Shown here: positions 49,038 to 58,345 of the stretch, in pieces
Layout of the letters: the number at the start of each line of letters is the position of its first letter
Position numbering within the stretch: the first letter of the stretch is position 1
Origin: Rhodanobacter sp. MP7CTX1
GTDB lineage: Bacteria > Pseudomonadota > Gammaproteobacteria > Xanthomonadales > Rhodanobacteraceae
Direction: 5' to 3'
Length of the DNA: 64,000 bases
NCBI RefSeq assembly: GCF_014205795.1
Contig: NZ_JACHCN010000003.1
Location: 283,198-347,197, forward strand
The notes under the pieces: generated by a model
Told to the model about the DNA's origin: nothing
Seen by the model: only the letters and a program-made list of their open reading frames with translations
Database searches by the model: none
Position numbers and translations under genes: made by a program

Positions 49038-51317
49038 ATGTTCAGCAAGGATCTTGAAGTCACCATCGGCCACTGCTACAAGCAGGCCCGCGAGCAGCGC
49101 CACGAATTCATGACGGTGGAGCACCTGCTGCTGGCGCTGACCGAAAACCAGTCGGCACTGGGTGCCTTGCGCGCCTGCGGCGTGGATTTGCCACGTCTGT
49201 CGACCGAACTCGAGCGGATCATCGCCGAAACCGTGCCGGTTCTGCCGCACGGCGACGAACGCGATACCCAGCCCACGCTGGGCTTCCAGCGGGTGTTGCA
49301 GCGTGCCGTGTATCACGTGCAATCCTCGGGTCGAAAGGAAGTCACCGGCGCCAATGTGCTGGTGGCGATCTTCGGCGAAAAGGACTCCCACGCGGTGTAT
49401 TTCATGCATCAGCAGGAAATCACCCGGCTCGACGTGGTCAATTACATCTCGCACGGCATCGCCAAGATCGGTGATGAACCGGCTGCGGGCGCAGCCGGCG
49501 GAAGCGAGCGCGAGTCTGAGGAGGGCGGCGAGCCGAAGGGCAATCCGCTGCATGAATTCGCCAGCAACCTCAACGAACTGGCGCTGGAAGGCAAGATCGA
49601 TCCACTGATCGGGCGCGCCGACGAGATCGAGCGCACGATTCAGGTGCTGTGCCGCCGGCGCAAGAACAACCCGCTTTACGTCGGCGATGCCGGCGTGGGC
49701 AAGACGGCCCTGGCCGAAGGCCTGGCCAAGCGCATCGTCGATGGCGAGGTGCCGGAGGTGCTGGAAGGCGCCACCATCTGGTCGCTGGACCTCGGCGCGC
49801 TGGTGGCTGGCACCAAGTATCGCGGCGATTTCGAGAAGCGCCTCAAGGGCGTCATCGCTCAGCTGAAGAAGCAGCCGGGTGCAATCCTGTTCATTGACGA
49901 AATCCATACCATCATCGGTGCCGGGTCGGCTTCCGGTGGCACCATGGACGCCAGCAACCTGATCAAGCCGATGCTCGCTTCCGGTGAGCTGCGCTGCATA
50001 GGTTCGACCACGTTCCAGGAATACCGCGGCGTGTTCGAAAAGGACCGCGCACTGGCGCGGCGCTTCCAGAAGATCGACGTGGTCGAGCCGACCGTGGCCG
50101 ACAGCATCGAGATCCTGAAGGGCCTGCGTTCGCGTTTCGAGGAACATCACCACGTTGCCTATACCAACGAGGCGCTGAAGGCGGCGGTGGACCTGTCGGT
50201 CAAGCACATTCCCGACCGTTTGCTGCCGGACAAGGCGATCGATGTGATCGACGAGGCGGGCGCTCGGCAACGGCTACTCCCGCTGGACCAGCGCACGGGC
50301 AAGGTGGATGTGACCGAGGTCGAGTACATCATCGCCAAGATGGCGCGCATTCCGGCCAAGCAGGTGTCGGCGTCGGATCGCGACGTGCTGCGCAACCTGG
50401 AGCGCAACCTCAAGATGGTCGTGTTTGGCCAGGATCCGGCGATCGAAGCGCTCGCCGCATCGATCAAGATGGCCCGTTCGGGCCTGGCCGATCCGTCGAA
50501 GCCGATCGGCTGCTTCCTGCTTGCCGGGCCTACCGGCGTGGGCAAGACCGAGGTGACCAAGCAGCTTGCGATGCAGCTTGGGATCGAGATGATCCGCTTC
50601 GACATGTCCGAGTACATGGAAGGTCATTCGGTGTCACGGCTGGTCGGCGCGCCCCCGGGCTATGTCGGTTTCGACCAGGGTGGCCTGCTGACCGAGGCGG
50701 TGACCAAGCACCCGCACGCGGTACTGCTGCTGGACGAGATCGAGAAGGCCCATCCGGATGTGTTCAACATCCTGCTGCAGGTGATGGATCGCGGCGTGCT
50801 GACCGATACCAACGGTCGCGAGGCAAACTTCAAGAACGTGGTGGTGGTGATGACCACCAACGCGGGCGCCGCGCTCGCTTCACGGCGCAGCATGGGTTTC
50901 GTCGAGCAGAAGCATGAGTCGGACGCGATGGAAGTGATCCGCCGCATCTTCACGCCGGAGTTCCGCAACCGGCTGGACGCGGTCATCCAGTTCCGTGCGC
51001 TCGATTTCGAGCACATCCTGCGCGTGGTGGACAAGTTCTTGATCGAACTGGAAAGCCAGCTGACCGAGAAGCACGTGAGTCTGGACGTGGATGCCGATGC
51101 CCGCCGCTGGCTGGCCGAGCACGGTTTCGATCCGCAGATGGGCGCACGGCCGATGGCGCGGGTGATCCAGGAGAAGGTGAAGCGTGCGCTGGCCGACGAG
51201 CTGCTGTTTGGCAAGCTCGCCGACGGTGGCCAGGTGCGCCTCAGCGTTCACGATGGCGAACTGAAGGTCGACTGCGAGACGCTCGAAAAGCTGCCGGCCG
51301 TGGTTGAACCAGGCTGA
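49038..51317 (+). CDS. clpA: ATP-dependent Clp protease ATPase subunit ClpA
   Basis: AAA+ unfoldase that feeds ClpP. I start at the ATG 49038 ([20 protein letters not shown]), 9 bases after GGAG, giving 759 residues (E. coli 758); another ATG lies 9 bases earlier. N domain to ~140, D1 Walker A GDAGVGKT near 215 with Walker [14 protein letters not shown]2 Walker A GPTGVGKT near 495 with [13 protein letters not shown]. The linker after the N domain is rich in Gly/Glu. Confidence 0.97.
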   Translation: MFSKDLEVTIGHCYKQAREQRHEFMTVEHLLLALTENQSALGALRACGVDLPRLSTELERIIAETVPVLPHGDERDTQPTLGFQRVLQRAVYHVQSSGRKEVTGANVLVAIFGEKDSHAVYFMHQQEITRLDVVNYISHGIAKIGDEPAAGAAGGSERESEEGGEPKGNPLHEFASNLNELALEGKIDPLIGRADEIERTIQVLCRRRKNNPLYVGDAGVGKTALAEGLAKRIVDGEVPEVLEGATIWSLDLGALVAGTKYRGDFEKRLKGVIAQLKKQPGAILFIDEIHTIIGAGSASGGTMDASNLIKPMLASGELRCIGSTTFQEYRGVFEKDRALARRFQKIDVVEPTVADSIEILKGLRSRFEEHHHVAYTNEALKAAVDLSVKHIPDRLLPDKAIDVIDEAGARQRLLPLDQRTGKVDVTEVEYIIAKMARIPAKQVSASDRDVLRNLERNLKMVVFGQDPAIEALAASIKMARSGLADPSKPIGCFLLAGPTGVGKTEVTKQLAMQLGIEMIRFDMSEYMEGHSVSRLVGAPPGYVGFDQGGLLTEAVTKHPHAVLLLDEIEKAHPDVFNILLQVMDRGVLTDTNGREANFKNVVVVMTTNAGAALASRRSMGFVEQKHESDAMEVIRRIFTPEFRNRLDAVIQFRALDFEHILRVVDKFLIELESQLTEKHVSLDVDADARRWLAEHGFDPQMGARPMARVIQEKVKRALADELLFGKLADGGQVRLSVHDGELKVDCETLEKLPAVVEPG

Positions 51318-51326
51318 TCTGCTGTG

Positions 51327-51368
51327 CCCCTCCCCCTGCTGTCAGGGGGAGGTTGCGAGGGGGGGGGG
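51327..51368. repeat. Half copy of the GGGGGAGGTTG repeat family
   Basis: CCCCTCCCCCTGCTGTCAGG and on to GGAGGTTGCGAGGGGGGGGG matches one arm of the elements at 8200-8306 and 53087-53188. The other arm is missing or degenerate (GCCCCAAC near 51381). Confidence 0.65.
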
Positions 51369-51407
51369 CTTTGATCTTTCGCCCCAACAAAAATCCCAGG
51401 CACACCC

Positions 51408-51442
51408 AAACGAAAGGCGGCGCATTGCGCCGCCTTTCGTTT
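51408..51442. terminator. Bidirectional terminator between clpA and infA
   Basis: Perfect 16-bp stem AAACGAAAGGCGGCGC (51408-51423) / GCGCCGCCTTTCGTTT (51427-51442), loop ATT. The A/T ends of the stem give T-runs on both strands; it sits between converging clpA and infA. Confidence 0.92.
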
Positions 51443-51513
51443 CAACACCCATCGAATCTGTCCCACTGCGCACTAGCGCTGCTGGGTCGTGACTCGACTT
51501 ACTTCATCCCCAC

Positions 51514-51732
51514 TTACTTCATGCGGTACGTGATACGACCCTTGCTCAGGTCGTATGGGGTCATTTCGATCTTGACCTTGTCGCCGGTGAGGATGCGGAT
51601 GTAATGCTTGCGCATGCGGCCGGAGATGTGGGCGATGATGACGTGCCCGTTCTCAAGTTGCACGCGAAACATGGTGTTGGGCAGGGTCTCCTGGACCGTG
51701 CCTTCCATTTCGATGACGTCGTCTTTGGCCAT
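51514..51732 (-). CDS. infA: Translation initiation factor IF-1
   Basis: Binds the 30S A site during initiation. 72 residues, single S1/OB domain: [40 protein letters not shown] and the terminal KGRITYR match the family closely. ATG at 51732. Proximity to clpA is as in E. coli. Confidence 0.98.
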   Translation of the reverse strand: MAKDDVIEMEGTVQETLPNTMFRVQLENGHVIIAHISGRMRKHYIRILTGDKVKIEMTPYDLSKGRITYRMK

Positions 51733-51825
51733 GTGTTCCGGGGTTCACGCACAGCCGTCATGGCTGCGTAAGCCGTCGAGTATGCCATGGATGAGCGTTT
51801 GGTTAAAGAATCATCAAGCAATCGG

Positions 51826-52101
51826 TCAGGCGAAATGTTCATCCAGCTTGCGCCGGATCTCCTGTTCGACCATGCCCTTCAGCGGCGCCAGCATCATCCC
51901 CAGTTCCGCATTGACCTGAATGGCGTCGCTGCCGACGGCGATCGTGCCGCTGACTCCGGGGCGCGAGAATCGCAGGGTATCGCCTTGCCACTGCCCATCC
52001 ATGCCAAATTTCTCGCGCATTCGCGCGGCGACCTTGTCGACCACAGCACGGGCCTCGGAGATCGACAGCTGGTGCGGGCGGCGAATATCGATTTTCGGCA
52101 T
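51826..52101 (-). CDS. Polyhydroxyalkanoic acid system-type small protein
   Basis: 91 residues from the ATG at 52101, with AGGAGC 6 bases upstream. MPKIDIRRPHQLSISEARAV, a strand pair, then MLAPLKGMVEQEIRRKLDEHF at the C-terminus match the PHA_gran_rgn family as I remember it. The family name comes from genes in PHA loci; no PHA gene is in this window, so a granule role here is not implied. Confidence 0.8.
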   Translation of the reverse strand: MPKIDIRRPHQLSISEARAVVDKVAARMREKFGMDGQWQGDTLRFSRPGVSGTIAVGSDAIQVNAELGMMLAPLKGMVEQEIRRKLDEHFA

Positions 52102-52170
52102 GACGGGCTCCTGACGTAAGCAGCGCATCTTAATGCTTTATGAGGTGCGGGCTTATGGACGTGCAGGGGG

Positions 52171-52215
52171 CAACGAAGTACGGGCCAACGAAGTACGGGT
52201 CAGCGAAGTGCAGGC
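52171..52215 (+). repeat. 15-bp tandem repeat upstream of the FHA gene
   Basis: Three units CAACGAAGTACGGGC, CAACGAAGTACGGGT and CAGCGAAGTGCAGGC in direct tandem; the first two differ by one base. They lie ~65 bases before the chosen start. Confidence 0.8.
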
Positions 52216-52280
52216 TCATCATGCACCGAGACCTGGTGGACTGCATGTTAGAGTTTCGGGGTCTATCGACCGGTTCACCC

Positions 52281-53048
52281 ATGCGCATCGAATTTCCCAA
52301 TGCGGCCCGCGAGGATTTCCATTGGACACAGGCGCAGCTGCGCATAGGCAGCGCGCCCGACAATGACCTCGTGCTCGCCGCCGGCCAGGCCGCACCCCAG
52401 CATCTGCGAATCCAGCAGGATCGTCGCGGCTGGATATTGCAGGTTTTGCCGTCGGCGGACCGTATCCACGTCAATGCGCGGCCGGTGCGCGAACGGGCAT
52501 TATTGCGTGCTGGCGACGTGGTCAGCGTAGGTGATTGCCGCATGCTGCTGCGCGCCGATCAGGACCCAGCCCAGAGGTCGCCGCTGAGCGTGCCGGAACA
52601 GGGGCGTTGCACGGTGGCGCTGCGTGCTGTGGCAGGCCCGCTTTCCGGCAAGGTGCTGTCGCTGGAGGACAGTCTTGAGCTTGGCCCACAGGGCCGCTGC
52701 CCGCTGGAGTTGCCGCAGGGCGACGTCGCCTCGCTGCGCATTTTCTGGCAAGACGGCCAGCTGCTACTGGAAGTCACTCAGCCGTCCGAGCGTCATCCGT
52801 TGCGGGTCAACGGCGTCATCGCGCAAAAACTGGCCTTGCAGCCCGGTGATCAGGTCGGTCTGGCCAAGCACCGCTTCGTAATCGATGCGCCGGGAATGGA
52901 ACCCGAGCCCGAGATCGTCATGCAGGAGCCAGAGCCCGTGCATCTACCGGAAGAAGCGGCTGGCCCGATTGGCGAAGTGTGGTGGCTGATCGTTACTGCC
53001 GCCGTGCTGGCACTGGGCATTGCGTTGGTGCTGCTGATTCGGTTCTGA
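52281..53048 (+). CDS. FHA-like protein with C-terminal membrane anchor
   Basis: 255 residues from the ATG at 52281; the frame is open further upstream through tandem repeats, so the start is uncertain. The first half looks like an FHA fold (LRIGSAPDNDLVLAAGQAAP, HLRIQQ, VNARPV, RALLRAGDVVSVGD); a second, weaker FHA-like copy follows (SLELGPQGRCPLELPQGDVA, HPLRVNGVIAQKLALQPGDQ). An acidic Pro/Glu linker leads to one terminal helix, VWWLIVTAAVLALGIALVLL, then IRF, so it should be tail-anchored with its domains in the cytoplasm. FHA domains read phospho-Thr; the partner is unknown. Confidence 0.8.
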   Translation: MRIEFPNAAREDFHWTQAQLRIGSAPDNDLVLAAGQAAPQHLRIQQDRRGWILQVLPSADRIHVNARPVRERALLRAGDVVSVGDCRMLLRADQDPAQRSPLSVPEQGRCTVALRAVAGPLSGKVLSLEDSLELGPQGRCPLELPQGDVASLRIFWQDGQLLLEVTQPSERHPLRVNGVIAQKLALQPGDQVGLAKHRFVIDAPGMEPEPEIVMQEPEPVHLPEEAAGPIGEVWWLIVTAAVLALGIALVLLIRF

Positions 53049-53086
53049 ATCCTGTTCCAAACCTTCTGCATGCGTCGCCTGCTTTG

Positions 53087-53188
53087 CTCCTCCTGCTCGC
53101 AGGGGGAAGTTGGGAGGGGTAGGGCTTTTTGATCTTCTGCGCCAAGAGCGACCCCGCCCCAACCCTCCCATGCGAGCAGAGGAGGGAG
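53087..53188. repeat. Long inverted repeat, GGGGAAGTTGGGAGGGG family
   Basis: Left arm 53087-53124 (CTCCTCCTGCTCGCAGGGGG onward) pairs imperfectly with right arm 53151-53188 (ACCCCGCCCCAACCCTCCC onward). Fills most of the FHA-serC gap. Confidence 0.78.
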
Positions 53189-53289
53189 TGCTTCGAAGCT
53201 ACGTGGAGAGACTCCCCTCGCTCGATTTGCATGCGCAGTTGACCGCCCCATGCTGCGCCGCGCCATAATGCGGGGACCACCTCGACGGG

Positions 53290-54387
53290 ATGCAAGAGCA
53301 CGTGAGCAGAGTCTGGAATTTCAGCGCCGGTCCGGCGGCGTTGCCGCCTGTCGTTCTCGAGCGCGCCCAGCGCGAATTGCTTGACTGGAATGGGAGCGGT
53401 GCGTCGGTGATGGAGCAATCCCATCGTGGCAAGCGCTTCATCGAGATGGCCGCGCAGACTGAAGCCGACCTGCGCACGCTGCTTGCGATTCCTGCCGATT
53501 ACGCCGTGCTGTTTCTGCAGGGAGGCGCCACCCAGCAATTTGCACAGATTCCGATGAATCTGGCCGGCGAGGGAGACAGCGCCGACTACATCGACAGCGG
53601 TCACTGGAGCGAGAAGGCGATCAGCGAGGCGGCACCGTACGTGCGCGTCAACGTGGCAGCCAGCGGCAAGGCCGACAACTATCTTCGGCTGCCCGCGCGT
53701 GACAGCTGGCGGCTCGATCCGGGTGCCGCGTATGTGCATTACACGCCGAACGAGACGATTCATGGCGTGGAGTTTCATGGGATTCCGGATGTCGGCACCG
53801 TGCCGCTGGTGGCGGACATGTCGTCGAATATCCTGTCCGGGCCGCTGGATGTCTCTCGCTTCGGGCTGATCTATGCCGGCGCGCAGAAAAATATCGGTCC
53901 GTCGGGTCTGGTGGTGATGATCATCCGCCGCGATCTGCTGCAGCGGGCCAGTCGACCGATGGCGCGGATCTTTCGTTATGCCGAGCAGGCGGCGAACGAT
54001 TCAATGCTCAACACGCCGAACACCTGGGGCTGGTACCTGGCCGGCCTGACCTTCCAGTGGCTGAATGCTCTGGGCGGTCTCACGGTCATGGCCGAGCGCA
54101 ATCGCGCCAAGGCCGAGTTGCTGTATCGAACGATCGACGGTTCGGATGGCTATTACCGCAACCCGATCGATCCGTCCGCGCGCTCGCGCATGAATATCCC
54201 GTTCACGCTGCACGACAGTGCGCTGGACGCCGCTTTCCTGAAAGAATCGGAAGCGGCTGGCCTGCTTGCCTTGAAGGGCCACAAGGCGCTGGGCGGCATG
54301 CGCGCCTCGCTTTACAACGCGGTGCCGCTGGAGGCTGTCGAGGCGCTGACGGCATTCATGCGCGAGTTCACGCGTCAGCACGGTTGA
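53290..54387 (+). CDS. serC: Phosphoserine aminotransferase
   Basis: PLP enzyme making 3-phosphoserine (and 4-phosphohydroxythreonine for vitamin B6). 365 residues. WNFSAGPAALPPVVLERAQ at the start, EQSHRGKRF near 42, FLQGGATQQFAQIPMN near 75, and PLP Lys200 in YAGAQKNIGPSG. ATG 53290 is given; the GTG at 53302 (VSRVWNFSAGPA) is an equally plausible start. Heads the serC-pheA-aroA block. Confidence 0.97.
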   Translation: MQEHVSRVWNFSAGPAALPPVVLERAQRELLDWNGSGASVMEQSHRGKRFIEMAAQTEADLRTLLAIPADYAVLFLQGGATQQFAQIPMNLAGEGDSADYIDSGHWSEKAISEAAPYVRVNVAASGKADNYLRLPARDSWRLDPGAAYVHYTPNETIHGVEFHGIPDVGTVPLVADMSSNILSGPLDVSRFGLIYAGAQKNIGPSGLVVMIIRRDLLQRASRPMARIFRYAEQAANDSMLNTPNTWGWYLAGLTFQWLNALGGLTVMAERNRAKAELLYRTIDGSDGYYRNPIDPSARSRMNIPFTLHDSALDAAFLKESEAAGLLALKGHKALGGMRASLYNAVPLEAVEALTAFMREFTRQHG

Positions 54388-54463
54388 TCGAACATCCGCG
54401 ACACTTTTCAGGCAAGATACCCGTACATCATTTGGACTTCTTTACTTCCAGGCGGTTAGTAGT

Positions 54464-55552
54464 ATGAGTGACCCGAAAACCTCGCTGAGCGAAATGCGCG
54501 AGCGTATCGACAGCATCGACCGGCAGATCCAGCAGCTGATTTCCGAGCGTGCGAATCGCGCGCAGGAAGTGGCCAAGGTAAAAGGCGAGGGACTATCGGC
54601 GATCGACTATTACCGACCGGAACGCGAGGCGCACGTGTTGCGCATGGTGGTGGATCGTAACGACGGCCCGCTGTCCGATACCGAAATGGTGCGCCTGTTC
54701 CGCGAGATCATGTCGTCTTGCCTGGCGCAGGAAGACCCGCTGAAGATCGGCTTTCTCGGCCCGGAAGGTACCTTCAGTGAGCAGGCCGTGCGCAAACATT
54801 TCGGACATGCCGCCTACGGTCTGCCGCTGGGCAGCATCGAGGAAGTGTTTCAGGAAGTCGCCGCCGGCCATGCGGATTTCGGCGTGGTACCCGTGGAAAA
54901 CTCCGGCCAGGGCATGATCCAGGTGACGCTGGACATGTTTCTCACCTCGGCCGCGACGATCTGCGGTGAAGTGGAGCTGCGCGTACACCAGTGCCTGCAT
55001 TCGCAGCTGGGAAAACTTGAAGACGTCAAGCGCGTCTATGCCCACGCGCAGTCGCTGCAGCAATGCAAGACCTGGCTGCGCATCAACCTGCCGGGCGTCG
55101 AATGCATCGCGGTGGGCAGCAACGCCGAGGCGGCCAGGATGGCACGGCATGCCGACGACAGCGCAGCGATTGCCGGCGAGACTGCCGGGAAAATCTACGG
55201 GCTCAAGACCGTGGCGGAAGGCATCGAGGATCGCGCCGACAACACCACGCGCTTCCTTGTCATCGGCCGTTCGCTGTTTCCGCCGTCAGGCAACGATCGC
55301 ACGTCGCTGCTGATCACCGTCAACGACAAGCCGGGCGCGCTTTACGATGTGCTCAGCCCGTTCGCCAAGCATGGGGTGAGCCTGAACCGGATCGAATCGC
55401 GGCCGGCGCACACCGGCAAGTGGCAGTACGCGTTCTTCATCGATGTCTCCGGCCATATCGACGATGCGGCATTGCAGGCTGCCGTGGATGAGATTGGTGA
55501 GTCGGCGGCGACGATACGCGTGCTGGGCTCCTATCCGGTGGCATTGCCCTGA
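54464..55552 (+). CDS. pheA: Bifunctional chorismate mutase / prephenate dehydratase
   Basis: Converts chorismate through prephenate to phenylpyruvate. 362 residues: AroQ-type mutase at ~5-90 (IDSIDRQIQQLISERANRAQ, DYYRPEREAHVL), dehydratase at ~97-270 (GFLGPEGTFSEQAVRKHFG, then VPVENSGQGMIQVTLDMF), and a C-terminal ACT domain with the Phe-binding ESRPAHTGKWQYAFFID. 76 bases after serC, 41 before aroA. Likely feedback-inhibited by Phe through the ACT domain (family knowledge). Confidence 0.97.
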   Translation: MSDPKTSLSEMRERIDSIDRQIQQLISERANRAQEVAKVKGEGLSAIDYYRPEREAHVLRMVVDRNDGPLSDTEMVRLFREIMSSCLAQEDPLKIGFLGPEGTFSEQAVRKHFGHAAYGLPLGSIEEVFQEVAAGHADFGVVPVENSGQGMIQVTLDMFLTSAATICGEVELRVHQCLHSQLGKLEDVKRVYAHAQSLQQCKTWLRINLPGVECIAVGSNAEAARMARHADDSAAIAGETAGKIYGLKTVAEGIEDRADNTTRFLVIGRSLFPPSGNDRTSLLITVNDKPGALYDVLSPFAKHGVSLNRIESRPAHTGKWQYAFFIDVSGHIDDAALQAAVDEIGESAATIRVLGSYPVALP

Positions 55553-55593
55553 GCTTGCCCTGACCTTGCCAGTTTCACACTGAAGGAATTCGA

Positions 55594-56901
55594 TTGAATC
55601 GTCTCGACTGGAGCAGCCAACCGGGCAAGGCTTTGCACGGCAGCGTGCGAGTGCCCGGTGACAAGTCCGTTTCGCATCGCGCTCTGATGCTGGCGGCGAT
55701 CGCCGAAGGGGATTCGCGCATTCGCGGCTTCCTGGAAGGAGAAGATACCCGCGCCACGGCGGCGGTACTGTCGCAGCTCGGCGTGCACATCGAGACACCT
55801 TCAGTGGGGGAGCGATACGTGCATGGCGTCGGCTTGCACGGCCTGCGCGGCTCGTCGCAACCGCTGGACTGCGGCAATGCCGGCACCGGCATGCGCCTGC
55901 TTGCCGGCCTGCTGGCAGGGCAGGCGTTCGACAGCATGCTGGTCGGCGACGCCTCGCTGTCGAAGCGACCGATGCGCCGGGTGACTGATCCGTTGGCGCA
56001 GATGGGTGCGCACATCGACACGCAGGATGGACTGCCGCCGTTGGATGTTCGTGGCGGACAGTCGTTGCAAGGCATTCGTTATGAGTTGCCGGTTGCCAGT
56101 GCACAGGTCAAATCGGCGCTTTTGCTGGCCGGCTTGTACGCTGTTGGCGAAACCGAGATCATCGAACCGCATCCCACCCGCGATTACACCGAGCGCATGC
56201 TCGCGGCCTTCGGCTGGCCGATTACGTTTGCGCCGGGTCGTGCCCGCCTGGCAGGCGGTCACACGCTGCGCGCTGCGGATGTGGACGTGCCGGCTGACTT
56301 TTCTTCGGCCGCGTTCTTTCTGGTCGCCGCCAGCATCGTACCGGGTTCCGAATTGCGCCTGCCGGCAGTCGGCCTCAATCCGCGCCGCACCGGGTTGTTA
56401 CAGGCGCTGCGATTGATGGGCGCGGATATCGTGGTCGAGCACCCTCGCGAAAGTGGTGGCGAACCGGTCGGCGATCTCCTGGTGCGTCATGCGCCGCTGC
56501 ACGGCGTGGATCTGCCAGAGGTGCTGGTGCCGGACATGATCGATGAGTTTCCCTGCTTGTTCATCGCCGCTGCCGTGGCGAGCGGCCGTACTGTCATCCG
56601 GGGCGCGGCGGAGCTGCGGGTGAAGGAGTCCGATCGCATTGCGACGATGGCCACCGGCCTGCGTACGCTGGGCGTAGCCATCGAGGAAACCCCGGACGGC
56701 GCGATCATCCAGGGTGGCAGGATCGGTGCCGGCTCTGTCGAAAGCCATCTCGACCACCGCATCGCCATGAGCTTTGCGGTGGCCGGACTGGTGGCATCCG
56801 GGCCGGTGCGAATCAACGATTGCCGGCATGTCGCCACATCCTTTCCCGGTTTTCTCGAGCTGGCCAATCGCTGTGGTTTTGCGTTGCAGTCCGTCGATTG
56901 A
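55594..56901 (+). CDS. aroA: EPSP synthase (3-phosphoshikimate 1-carboxyvinyltransferase)
   Basis: Joins shikimate-3-phosphate and PEP, the sixth shikimate-pathway step. 435 residues. TTG start at 55594 with AAGGA 7 bases upstream. VPGDKSVSHRALML near 19-32, GNAGTGMRLLAGLLAG near 90-105, and LRVKESDRI near 340 are the family's substrate-binding motifs. Glyphosate class was not judged. Confidence 0.97.
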   Translation: MNRLDWSSQPGKALHGSVRVPGDKSVSHRALMLAAIAEGDSRIRGFLEGEDTRATAAVLSQLGVHIETPSVGERYVHGVGLHGLRGSSQPLDCGNAGTGMRLLAGLLAGQAFDSMLVGDASLSKRPMRRVTDPLAQMGAHIDTQDGLPPLDVRGGQSLQGIRYELPVASAQVKSALLLAGLYAVGETEIIEPHPTRDYTERMLAAFGWPITFAPGRARLAGGHTLRAADVDVPADFSSAAFFLVAASIVPGSELRLPAVGLNPRRTGLLQALRLMGADIVVEHPRESGGEPVGDLLVRHAPLHGVDLPEVLVPDMIDEFPCLFIAAAVASGRTVIRGAAELRVKESDRIATMATGLRTLGVAIEETPDGAIIQGGRIGAGSVESHLDHRIAMSFAVAGLVASGPVRINDCRHVATSFPGFLELANRCGFALQSVD

Positions 56902-56963
56902 ATCATTCTCTCGCTCAGGTGCATGGTTGCCGCTAGGCTTGCCACTGAGCCACGAGATTGCCC

Positions 56964-57743
56964 ATGTCCAACGCCACGCTTCCATTTATCGTCGCCATCC
57001 CCGCCCGCTACGGCTCGACCCGGCTGCCGGCGAAGCCGTTACGCGAGATCGGCGGCGTGCCCATGGTGGTGCGGGTGGCCCAGCGGGCACTGCAGGCTGG
57101 CGCGAGCCAGGTGGTGGTGGCGGTGGACGATCAGCGCATCGCCGACGCACTGGCCGGGCAGGCCTGCGTGGACATTTGCATGACCCGCAGCGACCACGCC
57201 TCGGGCAGTGACCGGCTGGCCGAATGTGCCGCCCACTACGGCTGGGCCGACGACACTATCGTGGTGAACCTGCAGGGCGACGAGCCGTTTGCGCCAGCCG
57301 CCGGCATCCGTGCCGTGGCGGAGGCGCTGGCTGGCGACAACGCGCCGATGGCGACCCTGGCGACACCGATCATCGACGCCGAGGAGTTGTTCGATCCGAA
57401 TGTGGTGAAACTGGTGCGTGGGGTGAACGGGCGCGCACTGTATTTCAGCCGTGCCCCGTTGCCGTGGGCGCGCGATGCATTTTCCACCGATCGGCATGCG
57501 CTGCCATCGGGGTCACCCTTCCTGCGGCACATCGGCATCTACGCCTATCGGGCGGAGTTTCTCGCGCGTTACGCCGGCTTGCCGCGCACGCCGCTGGAAC
57601 AGACCGAATCGCTGGAACAATTGCGCGTGCTGGAACACGGCTACGCGATTGCCGTGCGACTCACTCCCGAACCGTTCCCGCCCGGTATCGACACCCTCGG
57701 CGATCTGGAGCGCGCCGAGCGCTGGTTGGCGGAGCATGCGTAA
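56964..57743 (+). CDS. kdsB: CMP-KDO synthetase (3-deoxy-manno-octulosonate cytidylyltransferase)
   Basis: Activates KDO with CTP for lipid A-core assembly, hence an LPS-bearing organism. 259 residues from the ATG at 56964. [20 protein letters not shown] near 10-29, [23 protein letters not shown] and the late HIGIYAYR and EQLRVLEHG fit the family. 62 bases after aroA, unrelated in pathway; 34 bases before the HIT gene. Confidence 0.96.
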   Translation: MSNATLPFIVAIPARYGSTRLPAKPLREIGGVPMVVRVAQRALQAGASQVVVAVDDQRIADALAGQACVDICMTRSDHASGSDRLAECAAHYGWADDTIVVNLQGDEPFAPAAGIRAVAEALAGDNAPMATLATPIIDAEELFDPNVVKLVRGVNGRALYFSRAPLPWARDAFSTDRHALPSGSPFLRHIGIYAYRAEFLARYAGLPRTPLEQTESLEQLRVLEHGYAIAVRLTPEPFPPGIDTLGDLERAERWLAEHA

Positions 57744-57777
57744 TCCTGTGCTGGCTGCCATCTCCCACGGATCAACC

Positions 57778-58311
57778 ATGAAATTCATGCTTCGACTGGC
57801 GTGTGCGGCGGTCCTGTGTGTTGCGGCCCCGGCTTTCGGCCATACCGGTGTGGTCAAAACCGACAAGCCTGCAGTCGATCAGCAGCTGGATGGTCACTAT
57901 GACCCGCAGAACCCTTTCGCCAAGATTCTCCGTGGCGAGTTGCCAGTAGATAAAGTCTACGAAGACGCCGACGTCGTGGCCTTTCTGTCGACCAATCAGA
58001 AAGCGCCCGGTCACGTACTGGTGATTTCCAAGACCTCTCAGGCCCGCAATATCCTGGATATGTCGCCGGCAGATCTCACGCGGATCATGCTGGTCGTCAA
58101 GCGCGTTGCCCGTGCCGAGCGCATCGCCCTGGGCGCCGATGGCATGATCGTTCAACAAAACAACGGGGCCGCCGCAGGGCAGACAGTTTTTCATCTGCAC
58201 GTCCATGTGATCCCTTGCTGGAACGGCAAGCCACCGCGGTTCGCCCGGGACAAGAGCGGTCAGCTGGATCGCATGGCGCTGGCGGCCAGAATCGCTGTCG
58301 CGATGCAGTGA
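57778..58311 (+). CDS. HIT-family protein with a signal peptide
   Basis: 177 residues. The HIT domain (from ~42, DPQNPFAKILRGELPVDKVY) ends in the histidine triad HLHVHVIP (H139, H141, H143) and is complete; such enzymes hydrolyse nucleoside phosphoramidates or other nucleotidyl bonds. What is odd is the N-terminus MKFMLRLACAAVLCVAAPAF, then GHTG, a clean Sec signal peptide, plus a ~20-residue linker. HIT proteins normally lack one. The only other in-frame Met upstream gives a longer, not a cytosolic, form. Also read: KAPGHVLVISK and DGMIVQQNNGAAAGQ. Confidence 0.88.
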   Translation: MKFMLRLACAAVLCVAAPAFGHTGVVKTDKPAVDQQLDGHYDPQNPFAKILRGELPVDKVYEDADVVAFLSTNQKAPGHVLVISKTSQARNILDMSPADLTRIMLVVKRVARAERIALGADGMIVQQNNGAAAGQTVFHLHVHVIPCWNGKPPRFARDKSGQLDRMALAARIAVAMQ

Positions 58312-58345
58312 TCGTTCGCTGCGTTGACAAGATAAACTCTGATCC

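Noticed and set aside
51826-52101. Marker of a PHA biosynthesis locus
   Set aside because: Only the family name suggests it; no phaC, phaZ or phasin gene is present in the window.
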